This document shows, piece by piece, positions 17,233 through 25,001 of a DNA stretch of 64,000 nucleotides. The DNA is from Rhodopirellula baltica SH 1. GTDB taxonomy: Bacteria > Planctomycetota > Planctomycetia > Pirellulales > Pirellulaceae. The position numbers were made by a program, and so were the translations under genes. The stretch's first letter is position 1. Each line of letters begins with the position of its first letter. Location of the stretch: positions 1,116,001-1,180,000 of the forward strand of contig NC_005027.1 in assembly GCF_000196115.1 (NCBI RefSeq). Direction: 5' to 3'. The notes beneath the pieces are model-generated. The model did no database searches. It was not told where the DNA came from and saw only the letters and a program-made list of their open reading frames with translations.

Positions 17233-19139
17233 TAAATACCAACCTGTGATCCGACCTCGGAAGCGGCTTCGCGACACACTTCAGCAATCTTTTGAGCCGA
17301 CAAGGTTGATTGATCCAACAATTGCGATCGATCACCGTGCAGCACGAACTCATCCGGCAATGCCAGTCGGTGGACGGCCCGCGTGTCCAATCGCTGGTCG
17401 ACGGCGGATTCTAGAAACGCAGATCCGAAGCCACCAACCCGCGTGCCTTCTTCGAGCGTGACCACAAAGCGTCCATCGCTGAGCGTTTTGTGAACCATCT
17501 CGGCATCGATCGGTTTGACGAAGCGAGCGTTGACGACGCCGATTTCCAGTTCGCCTTCGAGTTGTTCCGCTGCCGCGATGGCTTGTTCCAGCATCGCTCC
17601 GTAGGCCACGATCGTGCCGTCCGTTCCTTCGCGAATCCATTCCGCCTTGCCGATTTCGATTGGCGCCGGTGTGTGGGTTGCTTCGAGAGCGGATGCTTTT
17701 GGATAGCGAATGCCGGACGGATGATCGAGCGTCAAAGCCTTGTCCAGCATCATCGACAATTCTTCCGCGTAACCCGGTGCCATCAAGACAAGGTTCGGGA
17801 ACAAACGCATGTAGCCGATGTCGTACACGCCATGGTGAGTCGGCCCGTCCGGTGCGGTCAGTCCGGCGCGGTCCATCATGAAGACAACCGGCAAATCCTG
17901 CAGGGCAACTTCCTGGAAAATCTGATCGTAGCTGCGCTGCAGGAACGTGCTGTAGATATCAACGATCGGACGCATGCCGGTTTTGCATTGCCCCGCGGCG
18001 AAGGCGACCGCGTGAGACTCGCAAATTCCAACGTCAAAGAAGCGTTCGGGGAACTGTTCCCGGACGGGCTCGAGTTTGTTGCCTTGGCACATCGCCGCGG
18101 TGATCACAGTCACTCGCGAATCGCGTTTCATTGCCTCGCCAATCGCATCGCGAGCGTGCGTTGTGTACGGCGGGCGACCATCGCTGCCGCGGGTGACCGG
18201 CGTGCCGCCGCGATCTTCAAAGGCTGGCGGGGTATGGAAGAAGACGGGGTCTTCGGCGGCAGGTTTGTAACCGTGTCCCTTTTCCGTCACCACGTGCAAT
18301 AAGACCGGACCGGGAGTCTCCTTGCACAGTCGCAGGTACTTCTGCATCAGCGGGATGTCGTGGCCGTCGATGGGACCGATGTAACGAATGCCAAGTTCTT
18401 CGAACAGCATTCCGCCCAGCAGTCCGGCTTTGACACCTTCCTTCATCTGAGCCAGCAAACGTTCGGCTGGATCACCAAACATTGGCACTCGGTCGAGTAA
18501 CTTCGTGACTTCGTGTTTCAGTCCCGTGTAGAACGGATTGCCGCGAAGACGATCCAAGTACTGAGCCACCGAACCGGTGCGATGGCAGATCGACATTTTG
18601 TTGTCGTTCAGAATGATCGTCAGATCGTCGCCAAGTTCGCCAGCGTTGTTGAGGGCTTCGAAGACGACTCCGCAGGGGAACGCACCATCACCGATTACCG
18701 CGACCGTTCTTCGGTCCTTCTGGTCCATCAAGATGTCGCCGCTGCGAAGCCCAACCGCGGTGCTGACGCTGCAACCCGCATGTCCGGTCATGAACAAGTC
18801 ATAAACGCTTTCGTGCGGGTTCGGGTAACCCATCAATCCGCCGGCGGTGCGAATCGTTTCGAATCGGTCATAGCGACCGGTGACCAGCTTGTGCGGGTAG
18901 ACCTGGTGGCCAGTGTCCCAGATCAATCGATCGGTTCGAAAATCAAACTCGCTGTGCAACGCCAAGCAGAGTTCCACGACGCCCAAGTTCGACGCGAAGT
19001 GGGCGGTTCGGGTCGCGAGCAAGTTGCACAGCACGTCTCTGATTTCGACGGCGGCGTTGCTCAGTTCGGTGCTGGACCAATTGGCCAATGGCGTTGCGTC
19101 CTGCAAGCCGGCCAGCAATGGGTGTTTTTGATCAGTCAA
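17232..19139 (-). CDS. dxs: 1-deoxy-D-xylulose-5-phosphate synthase
   Basis: Dxs condenses pyruvate and glyceraldehyde 3-phosphate with thiamine diphosphate, the first committed step of the MEP pathway. The N-terminal domain shows DRLIWDTGHQVYPHKLVTGR and the ThDP motif VIGDGAFPCGVVFEALNNAG. The central pyrimidine-binding domain shows FDVGICESHAVAFAAGQCKT and the transketolase C-terminal domain ends the protein at 635 residues, the usual length. The start appears to be TTG at 19139, overlapping the ispA stop (TTGA), which implies coupled translation. The Dxs-typical PDGPTHHGVYDIGYMR segment separates it from transketolase. Confidence 0.96.
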   Translation of the reverse strand: MTDQKHPLLAGLQDATPLANWSSTELSNAAVEIRDVLCNLLATRTAHFASNLGVVELCLALHSEFDFRTDRLIWDTGHQVYPHKLVTGRYDRFETIRTAGGLMGYPNPHESVYDLFMTGHAGCSVSTAVGLRSGDILMDQKDRRTVAVIGDGAFPCGVVFEALNNAGELGDDLTIILNDNKMSICHRTGSVAQYLDRLRGNPFYTGLKHEVTKLLDRVPMFGDPAERLLAQMKEGVKAGLLGGMLFEELGIRYIGPIDGHDIPLMQKYLRLCKETPGPVLLHVVTEKGHGYKPAAEDPVFFHTPPAFEDRGGTPVTRGSDGRPPYTTHARDAIGEAMKRDSRVTVITAAMCQGNKLEPVREQFPERFFDVGICESHAVAFAAGQCKTGMRPIVDIYSTFLQRSYDQIFQEVALQDLPVVFMMDRAGLTAPDGPTHHGVYDIGYMRLFPNLVLMAPGYAEELSMMLDKALTLDHPSGIRYPKASALEATHTPAPIEIGKAEWIREGTDGTIVAYGAMLEQAIAAAEQLEGELEIGVVNARFVKPIDAEMVHKTLSDGRFVVTLEEGTRVGGFGSAFLESAVDQRLDTRAVHRLALPDEFVLHGDRSQLLDQSTLSAQKIAEVCREAASEVGSQVGI

Positions 19140-20089
19140 TTCGTACGCTCCAAGACAAAGTCCGCCAGTTTTCTTAACCGCTGGCCAGCTGTTCCGAACA
19201 ACTGCAACGATTCGTGCGCCATGTGGATGGTGCTTTCCGCGTGGGCTCTCGCCCGGTCCAGACCCATCAACCCCGGGTAAGTCAGCTTGCCACGGCCGTC
19301 GTCTTTGCCCGTTCGTTTACCAAGTCGCTCATCCGTGGACGTGCAATCAAGTAAATCATCCGTGATTTGAAACGCGAGTCCAAACGCTTTAGCGTAATCG
19401 GTCAAGGCCGAAACAGCATTAGTATCCGCTCCGGCGGAAATTGCGCCCATCGCCGCACAGGCTGTAAACAGAGCCCCCGTTTTGCGGTGGTGGATTGCTT
19501 CGAGGTGTTTGAGGGCAGCATCCGCCCCCCCGAAGTCCTCGACGGTGTACTTCTCGGCATCCAAGTCGTCCGCTTGGCCCCCGACCAACCCGGCCGGTCC
19601 GGCGGCGGTCGCCAATGTGCCGATCAGAGCGGCTGATTTGGTGGCGTCCGATGTGCTGTGGTGCAGGTGAGCAAATGCCATCGATTGCAGGGCATCGCCA
19701 GCCAAGATTGCCGTCGCTTCGTCGAATTCGATGTGCGTCGTCGGTCGACCACGCCGCAAATCGTCGTCATCCATCGCTGGCAAGTCATCGTGAATCAACG
19801 AATAAGCATGAATCATTTCGACCGCGACAGCCGACGGCATTGCCGATTCCGCATCGCCACCGCAAGCTTCCGCGGCCATGATCGTCAGCATCGGACGGAG
19901 CCGTTTGCCGGGCGCCAGTACCGCGTATCGAATCGCCGCGGCCAGACGCTCGGGGACACCCGGCCGGTCTTCGCACGCAGCTTGCAATGCCGCTTCCACC
20001 GCCGGTCGGCGAGCGTCCATGTAGTCCTTCAATGATTCATTGGAATCGATCGGTTGTTCACGACGATCCCCCGACGCTTGCACGCTCAC
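19136..20089 (-). CDS. ispA: Polyprenyl diphosphate synthase (farnesyl/geranylgeranyl type)
   Basis: This trans-prenyltransferase elongates DMAPP with IPP. The first aspartate-rich motif is SLIHDDLPAMDDDDLRRGRP (a DDx4D form, typical of bacterial FPPS/GGPPS) and the second is FQITDDLLDCTSTDERLGK. APGKRLRPMLTIMAAEA matches the IPP-binding GKR motif. Length is 317 residues. It starts with GTG at 20089, overlapping the xseB stop (GTGA), and ends overlapping dxs. Product chain length (C15 versus C20) depends on residues before the first motif (AVEMIHAYSL) and is not safe to call by eye. Confidence 0.93.
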   Translation of the reverse strand: MSVQASGDRREQPIDSNESLKDYMDARRPAVEAALQAACEDRPGVPERLAAAIRYAVLAPGKRLRPMLTIMAAEACGGDAESAMPSAVAVEMIHAYSLIHDDLPAMDDDDLRRGRPTTHIEFDEATAILAGDALQSMAFAHLHHSTSDATKSAALIGTLATAAGPAGLVGGQADDLDAEKYTVEDFGGADAALKHLEAIHHRKTGALFTACAAMGAISAGADTNAVSALTDYAKAFGLAFQITDDLLDCTSTDERLGKRTGKDDGRGKLTYPGLMGLDRARAHAESTIHMAHESLQLFGTAGQRLRKLADFVLERTN

Positions 20090-20505
20090 TCATCGTCCTC
20101 CGCTGAATCGAGGTCCGCAGAATCAACGCCCGTTGTGTCGCTTGCGGAATGATCCGGCGCGACGGCTCCGCGGCGTTTGCCTCTGGAGGCCTGCTTTTGA
20201 ACGAGTGACTCGCCACCGGACATGTTTTCCAGTGGCTCCGTCACGGGTCGACCTTCGGCATCGACGCCGGCCAACACCGAAATTTTTCGTTCGGCAACGT
20301 CCAGTAACTGATAGCACTGTCGCATTTTCGCCACCGCGACCTCGTACTGCTTTAGCGAATCGTCCAGCGTCAATGCACCAGATTCGAGCTTCCGAACGAT
20401 CGTCTCCACATCGCCCAGCGTCGTTTCAAAATCCCCTAATTCTGCTGCCGTTTGCTCGCCGTCGCCGGCCTCTTCAGCAGAGGGGTTCCGTTTCTTCTTA
20501 GCCAA
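20086..20505 (-). CDS. xseB: Exodeoxyribonuclease VII small subunit, with acidic extension
   Basis: The XseB core is residues ~25-90: FETTLGDVETIVRKLESGAL, LDDSLKQYEVAVAKMRQCYQ and LDVAERKISVL. XseB is the small subunit of the single-strand-specific exonuclease VII. The core is followed by an unusual ~50-residue tail of low complexity (ENMSGGESLVQKQASRGKRR and a terminal SADLDSAEDDE), making the protein 139 residues against the usual ~80. The large-subunit gene xseA is not next to it, unlike in many bacteria. It is the promoter-proximal gene of the isoprenoid operon and overlaps ispA by four bases. Confidence 0.88.
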   Translation of the reverse strand: MAKKKRNPSAEEAGDGEQTAAELGDFETTLGDVETIVRKLESGALTLDDSLKQYEVAVAKMRQCYQLLDVAERKISVLAGVDAEGRPVTEPLENMSGGESLVQKQASRGKRRGAVAPDHSASDTTGVDSADLDSAEDDE

Positions 20506-20675
20506 AACTGTCTTTTTCTGGATTGGGTGAGGATGGTCTGTGTGAATTTTTGACCAGCAATTGTTTGTGATCTATTGTTCCGAAGAAGTGGTGAGAATGG
20601 ACTATAGCAGACAGTCCATCACACCCATCAGGCCATGCCTGTCCCGATTTGCCCCGGAAATGAATCTCTAGCCAA

Positions 20676-21986
20676 ATGGCTCGAAACAACCGTAAACGAA
20701 AGCGACGTCTTTCTTCACCTGCACCGCAGCCGCGGCCGCAGGTGGAGCAATCCACTGCTGGCAATATCGAAGGGACCGAAAATCCTTGTGATCAGGTCCC
20801 TGAATCGGCTTCCATGTCCACCAACGAAACCAATCCAAACGATCTGAACGACTCGCCGGAGGCGGATTCTCTCACGAATCCCGCTGCCATCGGCGACGCT
20901 TCTGCTGAACCAGCCGGCGCAACCGGCTCCGCGATCACTCGCGCCGACTTGGTCGAAGTCGTGTCAGATGCTGCGACGCCGATCGATGAACGCTTGCAGC
21001 AAATCGTTTCACTGCTTGGTGAATTCGAAGGCCGCCTGACATCACGTCTGGACGAATTCGCGCTCGCGCCGCTGACGCCTTACGAATCCGAACAATCGGC
21101 AGATCCCGAAATCTCGGCGGACGAATTCGAACAACCCGCCGACACCTGTGCGGTCTCGTGGCAGCCACCTGTTCCGACCGAAAACACAGACGAGCCAGCA
21201 GACCAGAACTACGACGGCGACCAGTACACCGAAGGCAAATACGGCCAAGGCGATTACTGCGACTTGATTCCGCCGGAAGTGCAGCGGTTGGAGGAGGAGT
21301 TGCAGGCCGAGCGAATGCGCTCGCATGAACTGCAAACCCAGAATGACCAGTTGGCGGCACAGCTTGCATCGAACGATGTCAAACGCACCGTGTCCGACAC
21401 GCAGGGCTGCGACGACTCAATGTCCTGGGAAGAGCGGAAGGCACGCATCCTGGAGCAGATGGAAAACGATGACTTCAACGCGGAGTCGTTCCTCGAGTCG
21501 CTGTCCCAACCCGCCCAAGAAATTGCAGCGTCGATCGATCCTGATTGGGTCAGCAATCCGGTTGCATTCATCGATGATTTGGTCGACCGGCTTTCACTCG
21601 CCGAACAGACGATTTCTGAACGCAATGCCGAGATCCACGAACTGCAGATTCTGCTGCAAAACCGCGCGGACACTCGCAACGACCAAGTCGCATTTGGTGC
21701 TGCTGCGATCGCCGGAATGGTCGACTGTGACGAATTGGTGATCGAAGAACGCGAACGCCTGGCGCAATTGAAATCCGAATGGGAAGACAAATTCCGAAGC
21801 GCTGAGATCGAAGTTTCGCTCGAACGAGCCAAGCTTTCGCGAGAGCGTCAGGAGTTGGCTCGTCGCACAGAAGAACTGGAAGAACAAATCGACCAGTTGC
21901 AGCGTGAAAAAAGAGATGCCCGCAACTACCCCAAAACCGGCCGCCGTTGGCTGGCCGAATTGGGATTGCAATCCGAGGGCGAATGA
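20676..21986 (+). CDS. Acidic coiled-coil protein of unknown function
   Basis: I do not recognise this 436-residue protein. The N-terminus is strongly basic (MARNNRKRKRRLSS), then a long acidic, low-complexity region (~40-190) leads into coiled coil. Heptad-rich stretches are EVQRLEEELQAERMRSHELQ, LAEQTISERNAEIHELQILL and, at the end, LARRTEELEEQIDQLQREKR. There is no signal peptide or membrane segment. It ends with KTGRRWLAELGLQSEGE. It is divergent from the xseB operon with a 170-base shared promoter gap. ATG at 20676 is used; ATG at 20814 is an alternative. A cytoskeletal or scaffolding role would be a guess. Confidence 0.7.
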   Translation: MARNNRKRKRRLSSPAPQPRPQVEQSTAGNIEGTENPCDQVPESASMSTNETNPNDLNDSPEADSLTNPAAIGDASAEPAGATGSAITRADLVEVVSDAATPIDERLQQIVSLLGEFEGRLTSRLDEFALAPLTPYESEQSADPEISADEFEQPADTCAVSWQPPVPTENTDEPADQNYDGDQYTEGKYGQGDYCDLIPPEVQRLEEELQAERMRSHELQTQNDQLAAQLASNDVKRTVSDTQGCDDSMSWEERKARILEQMENDDFNAESFLESLSQPAQEIAASIDPDWVSNPVAFIDDLVDRLSLAEQTISERNAEIHELQILLQNRADTRNDQVAFGAAAIAGMVDCDELVIEERERLAQLKSEWEDKFRSAEIEVSLERAKLSRERQELARRTEELEEQIDQLQREKRDARNYPKTGRRWLAELGLQSEGE

Positions 21987-22115
21987 TGCGTCCACCTCAC
22001 TGGCTCACGGACTAGTGAACCAGAGACGATCAATCGCATTCCTCGTGGCGGCTACAAATTGCATGGGGCGGAGCAACGGGTTCAAACAACCGATCGCTCC
22101 ACCAGCCATCAAAGA

Positions 22116-22205
22116 TTATTTCTTGCGGTGACGAATCTTGGCTCGCATCCGTCGTTTCTTGCGGCCTACCTTGCGTCGTCCCTTGCCAGATTTCTTGGTA
22201 CCCAC
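22116..22205 (-). CDS. Tiny basic ribosomal-type protein (AURKAIP1/COX24-like)
   Basis: A 29-codon gene, too short for usual ORF finding. It starts with GTG at 22205, preceded by AGGAG ten bases upstream, a clear Shine-Dalgarno in a genome where these are rare, and an in-frame TAG stop directly before the start. The product is about 60 percent Arg/Lys: it begins MGTKKSGKGRRK and ends RMRAKIRHRKK. This matches the pattern of the ~30-residue bacterial AURKAIP1/COX24 domain proteins (related to mitochondrial mS38 and small-subunit proteins of the bS22 type), which sit on rRNA in the small ribosomal subunit. Assignment rests on composition and the KKRRMRAKxRHRKK ending, compared from memory. Confidence 0.65.
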   Translation of the reverse strand: MGTKKSGKGRRKVGRKKRRMRAKIRHRKK

Positions 22206-22371
22206 CTAGATCGCTCTCCTGGAAAAATGTTCGTGTTTTGCGTGCATGGCCAGGTTTCGCGTCTTGGCACCGCCATTCATTGGCGTTCCAAACTGGGGCG
22301 AATTCAAACACCGGCCGGATCGAATCGCGTAGCCTAGCAGAACGCCAGCGACCGACAAGGCGAGTTTTCCC

Positions 22372-22839
22372 TCAGGACGTCGAGGAATCTGTCCAAGGCA
22401 ACTCGATCTCGCCGCCTCGCCACGCCGCCAGAAAATCAGGCAGGCTGGGCAGCACGCCGCGTGCGGTGACGATGTCATTGGCCGTCATCCAGTGAACCTC
22501 AGCCACTTCGTCGGGATTCGGCACGGGATCGATGTGATCAGGAAATTCCGCCACCCACCACGCCAACCGAGTTCCCCAGGGCGTAACGCTTCGCCAACAC
22601 AAACGTGTCGGCGTCACATCAATCGCCAGTTCTTCTTGCATCTCGCGAATCAGAGCCTCTTCTTCGCTCTCACCAGCCTCGATGCCTCCGCCAGGCAAAC
22701 ACAACTTGCCTGGTGCATTGACGGTCAACGAGCGGCGGATGATCAGCAACTTATCGGCGCGGAACATCACTCCGATCACACCGCGTTTGCGGTTGCGATG
22801 TCTTGATTGGTTCGGTTTCGTATTCGGCAATCCAGTCAT
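22372..22839 (-). CDS. NUDIX hydrolase
   Basis: A 155-residue MutT/NUDIX protein. The Nudix box is GGGIEAGESEEEALIREMQE-ELAI, with the REmqEE metal-binding core, preceded by GVIGVMFRADKLLIIRR and LCLPGGG. These enzymes cleave nucleoside diphosphates linked to another moiety; the substrate cannot be told from sequence. No extra domain is present. It lies alone on the minus strand, 107 bases beyond the neighbouring membrane-protein gene's stop, and could be co-transcribed with that gene. Confidence 0.92.
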   Translation of the reverse strand: MTGLPNTKPNQSRHRNRKRGVIGVMFRADKLLIIRRSLTVNAPGKLCLPGGGIEAGESEEEALIREMQEELAIDVTPTRLCWRSVTPWGTRLAWWVAEFPDHIDPVPNPDEVAEVHWMTANDIVTARGVLPSLPDFLAAWRGGEIELPWTDSSTS

Positions 22840-22945
22840 GCTGCGCTTCTACCACCTGATAGAAGAAACGGCAAGGGAACCCGCCTCGGAATCGATGCCC
22901 AGTGGGATCAATGCTCAGTCAGCAGTGCAGTCATCGGCGGTGCGA

Positions 22946-24091
22946 TCAAACGCCCACGAACGGGACGGGCACCAACAAAGCATGCTGGCGAACCCAAGTT
23001 TCCACACCGTCCCAACTGGTGAATTGGCTGCCCATCAGAACCAGCATGTAGAAGCCGACAATCGCGGGCATCACCACCAACCGAACCGCCCATCGAGAGA
23101 CAAACCACCAACGCCCCGACCAAACACCCGGAGACCATTCGCCCGATTCCGCTAGGACACGCAGCCGCCGGCATCGACGCAGCGCCAACCCTTCTGCGAT
23201 TCGAGCCGGCAGCATGAATGCCACAAACACCAAACACGGCAACCAAGTGATCTCTTGCGGAGTCGCTTCAATCTTCAGCAGGTACAGCGGGATCGGCATC
23301 AGCACCAACCCGACCAACATCGCTCCCGCCCAAGACCAAGGTGCGTATCGAAAGTCACTGCGAACTTGCCGCCACTGGAACATCGCTCGCCAATTGTTTT
23401 GGGCCGCAAAGTGAGTTTGCAACATCGGCAAGTACAGCAGCACAAACGCGAGCGTGAACAAAGCCAACACGCCCAGCAGACCATCCGCGGCGTTGTCGCC
23501 TTGCCGAGTCACACCCATGATCACAAACGCGGGAATCAACCAAACCAAAGTCAGCAAGGCACCGCGAACGCCCATCCAAAACAATGCCGGAATCCGCAGG
23601 CCTTTTAAAAACGCCCACACTCGATCCGCAAACTGCGACCAAGTCGACGGACGCCACGCTTCTTTGAAAAACCGTTTGGGCTGTGGCCACAGATAGTGCT
23701 TCAGCCGTCCGCCGCGAACCCAAGCCCAACCCAAGTAAACGGTCAAGAACGCCGACAGCGCGAGAGCCCCGATCCGCAGTCGAGTCGCATCGGGAGACCC
23801 CGGATCAATCACCGCAGCAACGGATTCCCAATGAGCCAGCAATCGAGTCGGTGCGGACGCAACCGCGAGCGCCAAAAACGCGGCTCCAAAGACCCCCGCC
23901 GCGTTCAAATTCGGCAGCGCGTCTTTGAGTTGCCCTCCCGAGGCCAGATGCCCGGCAACGGCGAGCAGATACCCCAACGTGATCAACTGCAACAACGGAA
24001 GCGCCGTGACGAACGCCAAGATCAACGCCAACGACGCAAGACAAAACAGCGTCCAAGTGGCTTTTCGAATGGATTGAAAGAAGCGTCGCAT
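22946..24091 (-). CDS. Multipass membrane protein of unknown function (DUF4013-like)
   Basis: A 381-residue integral membrane protein. About eight hydrophobic segments are visible, including TLFCLASLALILAFVTALPL, VFGAAFLALAVASAPTRLLA, IPALFWMGVRGALLTLVWLI, LLGVLALFTLAFVLLYLPML, PWSWAGAMLVGLVLMPIPLY and LVVMPAIVGFYMLVLMGSQF. The cluster around GYLLAVAGHLASGG recalls DUF4013-type planctomycete proteins. ATG at 24091 (MRRFFQSIRKATWTLF) is chosen because it directly precedes the first membrane helix; an upstream ATG at 24193 adds 34 unlikely residues. No enzymatic motif is seen. Confidence 0.75.
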   Translation of the reverse strand: MRRFFQSIRKATWTLFCLASLALILAFVTALPLLQLITLGYLLAVAGHLASGGQLKDALPNLNAAGVFGAAFLALAVASAPTRLLAHWESVAAVIDPGSPDATRLRIGALALSAFLTVYLGWAWVRGGRLKHYLWPQPKRFFKEAWRPSTWSQFADRVWAFLKGLRIPALFWMGVRGALLTLVWLIPAFVIMGVTRQGDNAADGLLGVLALFTLAFVLLYLPMLQTHFAAQNNWRAMFQWRQVRSDFRYAPWSWAGAMLVGLVLMPIPLYLLKIEATPQEITWLPCLVFVAFMLPARIAEGLALRRCRRLRVLAESGEWSPGVWSGRWWFVSRWAVRLVVMPAIVGFYMLVLMGSQFTSWDGVETWVRQHALLVPVPFVGV

Positions 24092-24271
24092 ACCCGGTGT
24101 TCGAAATCTTCCCCGAGATCTTGGCAATGAAAATGAGTTTTGTGGGAGGGAAGTGGAAAGGGGGCTTGATAGTGGAAAGGGGCACAGGATCACAGAACCA
24201 CAGGATCATGCAAATCCTTAGGATCCTGATTCATGCAGCAAACCCCGATCTTACCAGCATCCCAAAAACCT

Positions 24272-24483
24272 GTAGCACGGTGGTCCCCACCGTGACCCAA
24301 ACACCATCCGCACCAGAGTAGAACAGTTGTCCCCAACTGTTCCGCCAACCAGAGTTCTCCGTCCAAGTCTCGCCCCACCCAAACCAAGCTCCAACTCATC
24401 TGGAGCTCGCATCCCTGCCCCACCTCGCAAACCGCTCGCGACGTCGATTCAGTGCTCGTCTCGGTGGGGGACCACCGAGCTAC
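24272..24483. repeat. Composite GTAG-hairpin element, unit 1
   Basis: A 212-base unit bounded by inverted hairpins. It opens with GTAG-CACGGTGG-TCC-CCACCGTG and closes with the near-inverse CTCGGTGG...CCACCGAG-CTAC. Inside, from 24318, is a third hairpin: GTAG-AACAGTTG-TCCC-CAACTGTT. Every hairpin starts with GTAG at its foot. The unit is repeated directly 230 bases downstream. Confidence 0.85.
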
Positions 24484-24501
24484 AGAAAACGTCAAAAACC
24501 T

Positions 24502-24713
24502 GTAGCACGGTGGTCTCCACCGTGACCCAAACACCATCTGCACGAGAGTAGAACAGTTGTCCCCAACTGTTCCGCCAACCCACGTTCTCCCTCCAAGCCT
24601 CGCCCCACCCAAACCAGCCTCCAACTCATCTGTGTCACGCATCCCTGACCCACTGCGCAAACACCTCGCAACATCGACTCAATGCTCGTCTCGGCGAGGG
24701 ACCACCGAGCTAC
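24502..24713. repeat. Composite GTAG-hairpin element, unit 2
   Basis: A second 212-base copy with the same three hairpins and a spacer that is clearly related to, though diverged from, that of unit 1. Together the two units fill most of the 910-base gap between the membrane-protein gene and the GH57 gene. The remaining 24714-25001 shows no gene or repeat I can identify and should hold the promoter of the GH57 gene. Confidence 0.85.
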
Positions 24714-25001
24714 GGTTTGCTTTTGGGGTGCCGCTCCAGCCCGCAGAACCGTTACGACCGTCGTTTCCGCTCAAGCTGACACAACCGTCAGCCGATGATG
24801 TTCGCAGCGGTTGTCGCGAGTGTGACGATTGCGCCAATTAACCGGCTGGAAACGACCAGCGAATTTGGCTCGCCCAAACATTCGCGTCGTTTCGAAAATT
24901 CCGGTTGTTTTTTGCATTCGCGCAATGCATGCAAATCGTAAAATTCGCGCACCGTCATCGCCTGTTTCACGACGTCCTTCCACACACTGACCCCAGCGCC
25001 C

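Noticed and set aside
24190-24660. Minus-strand frame with internal peptide repeat
   Set aside because: Same reason: translation of the 230-base tandem element, no start signal and no homology outside the repeat.
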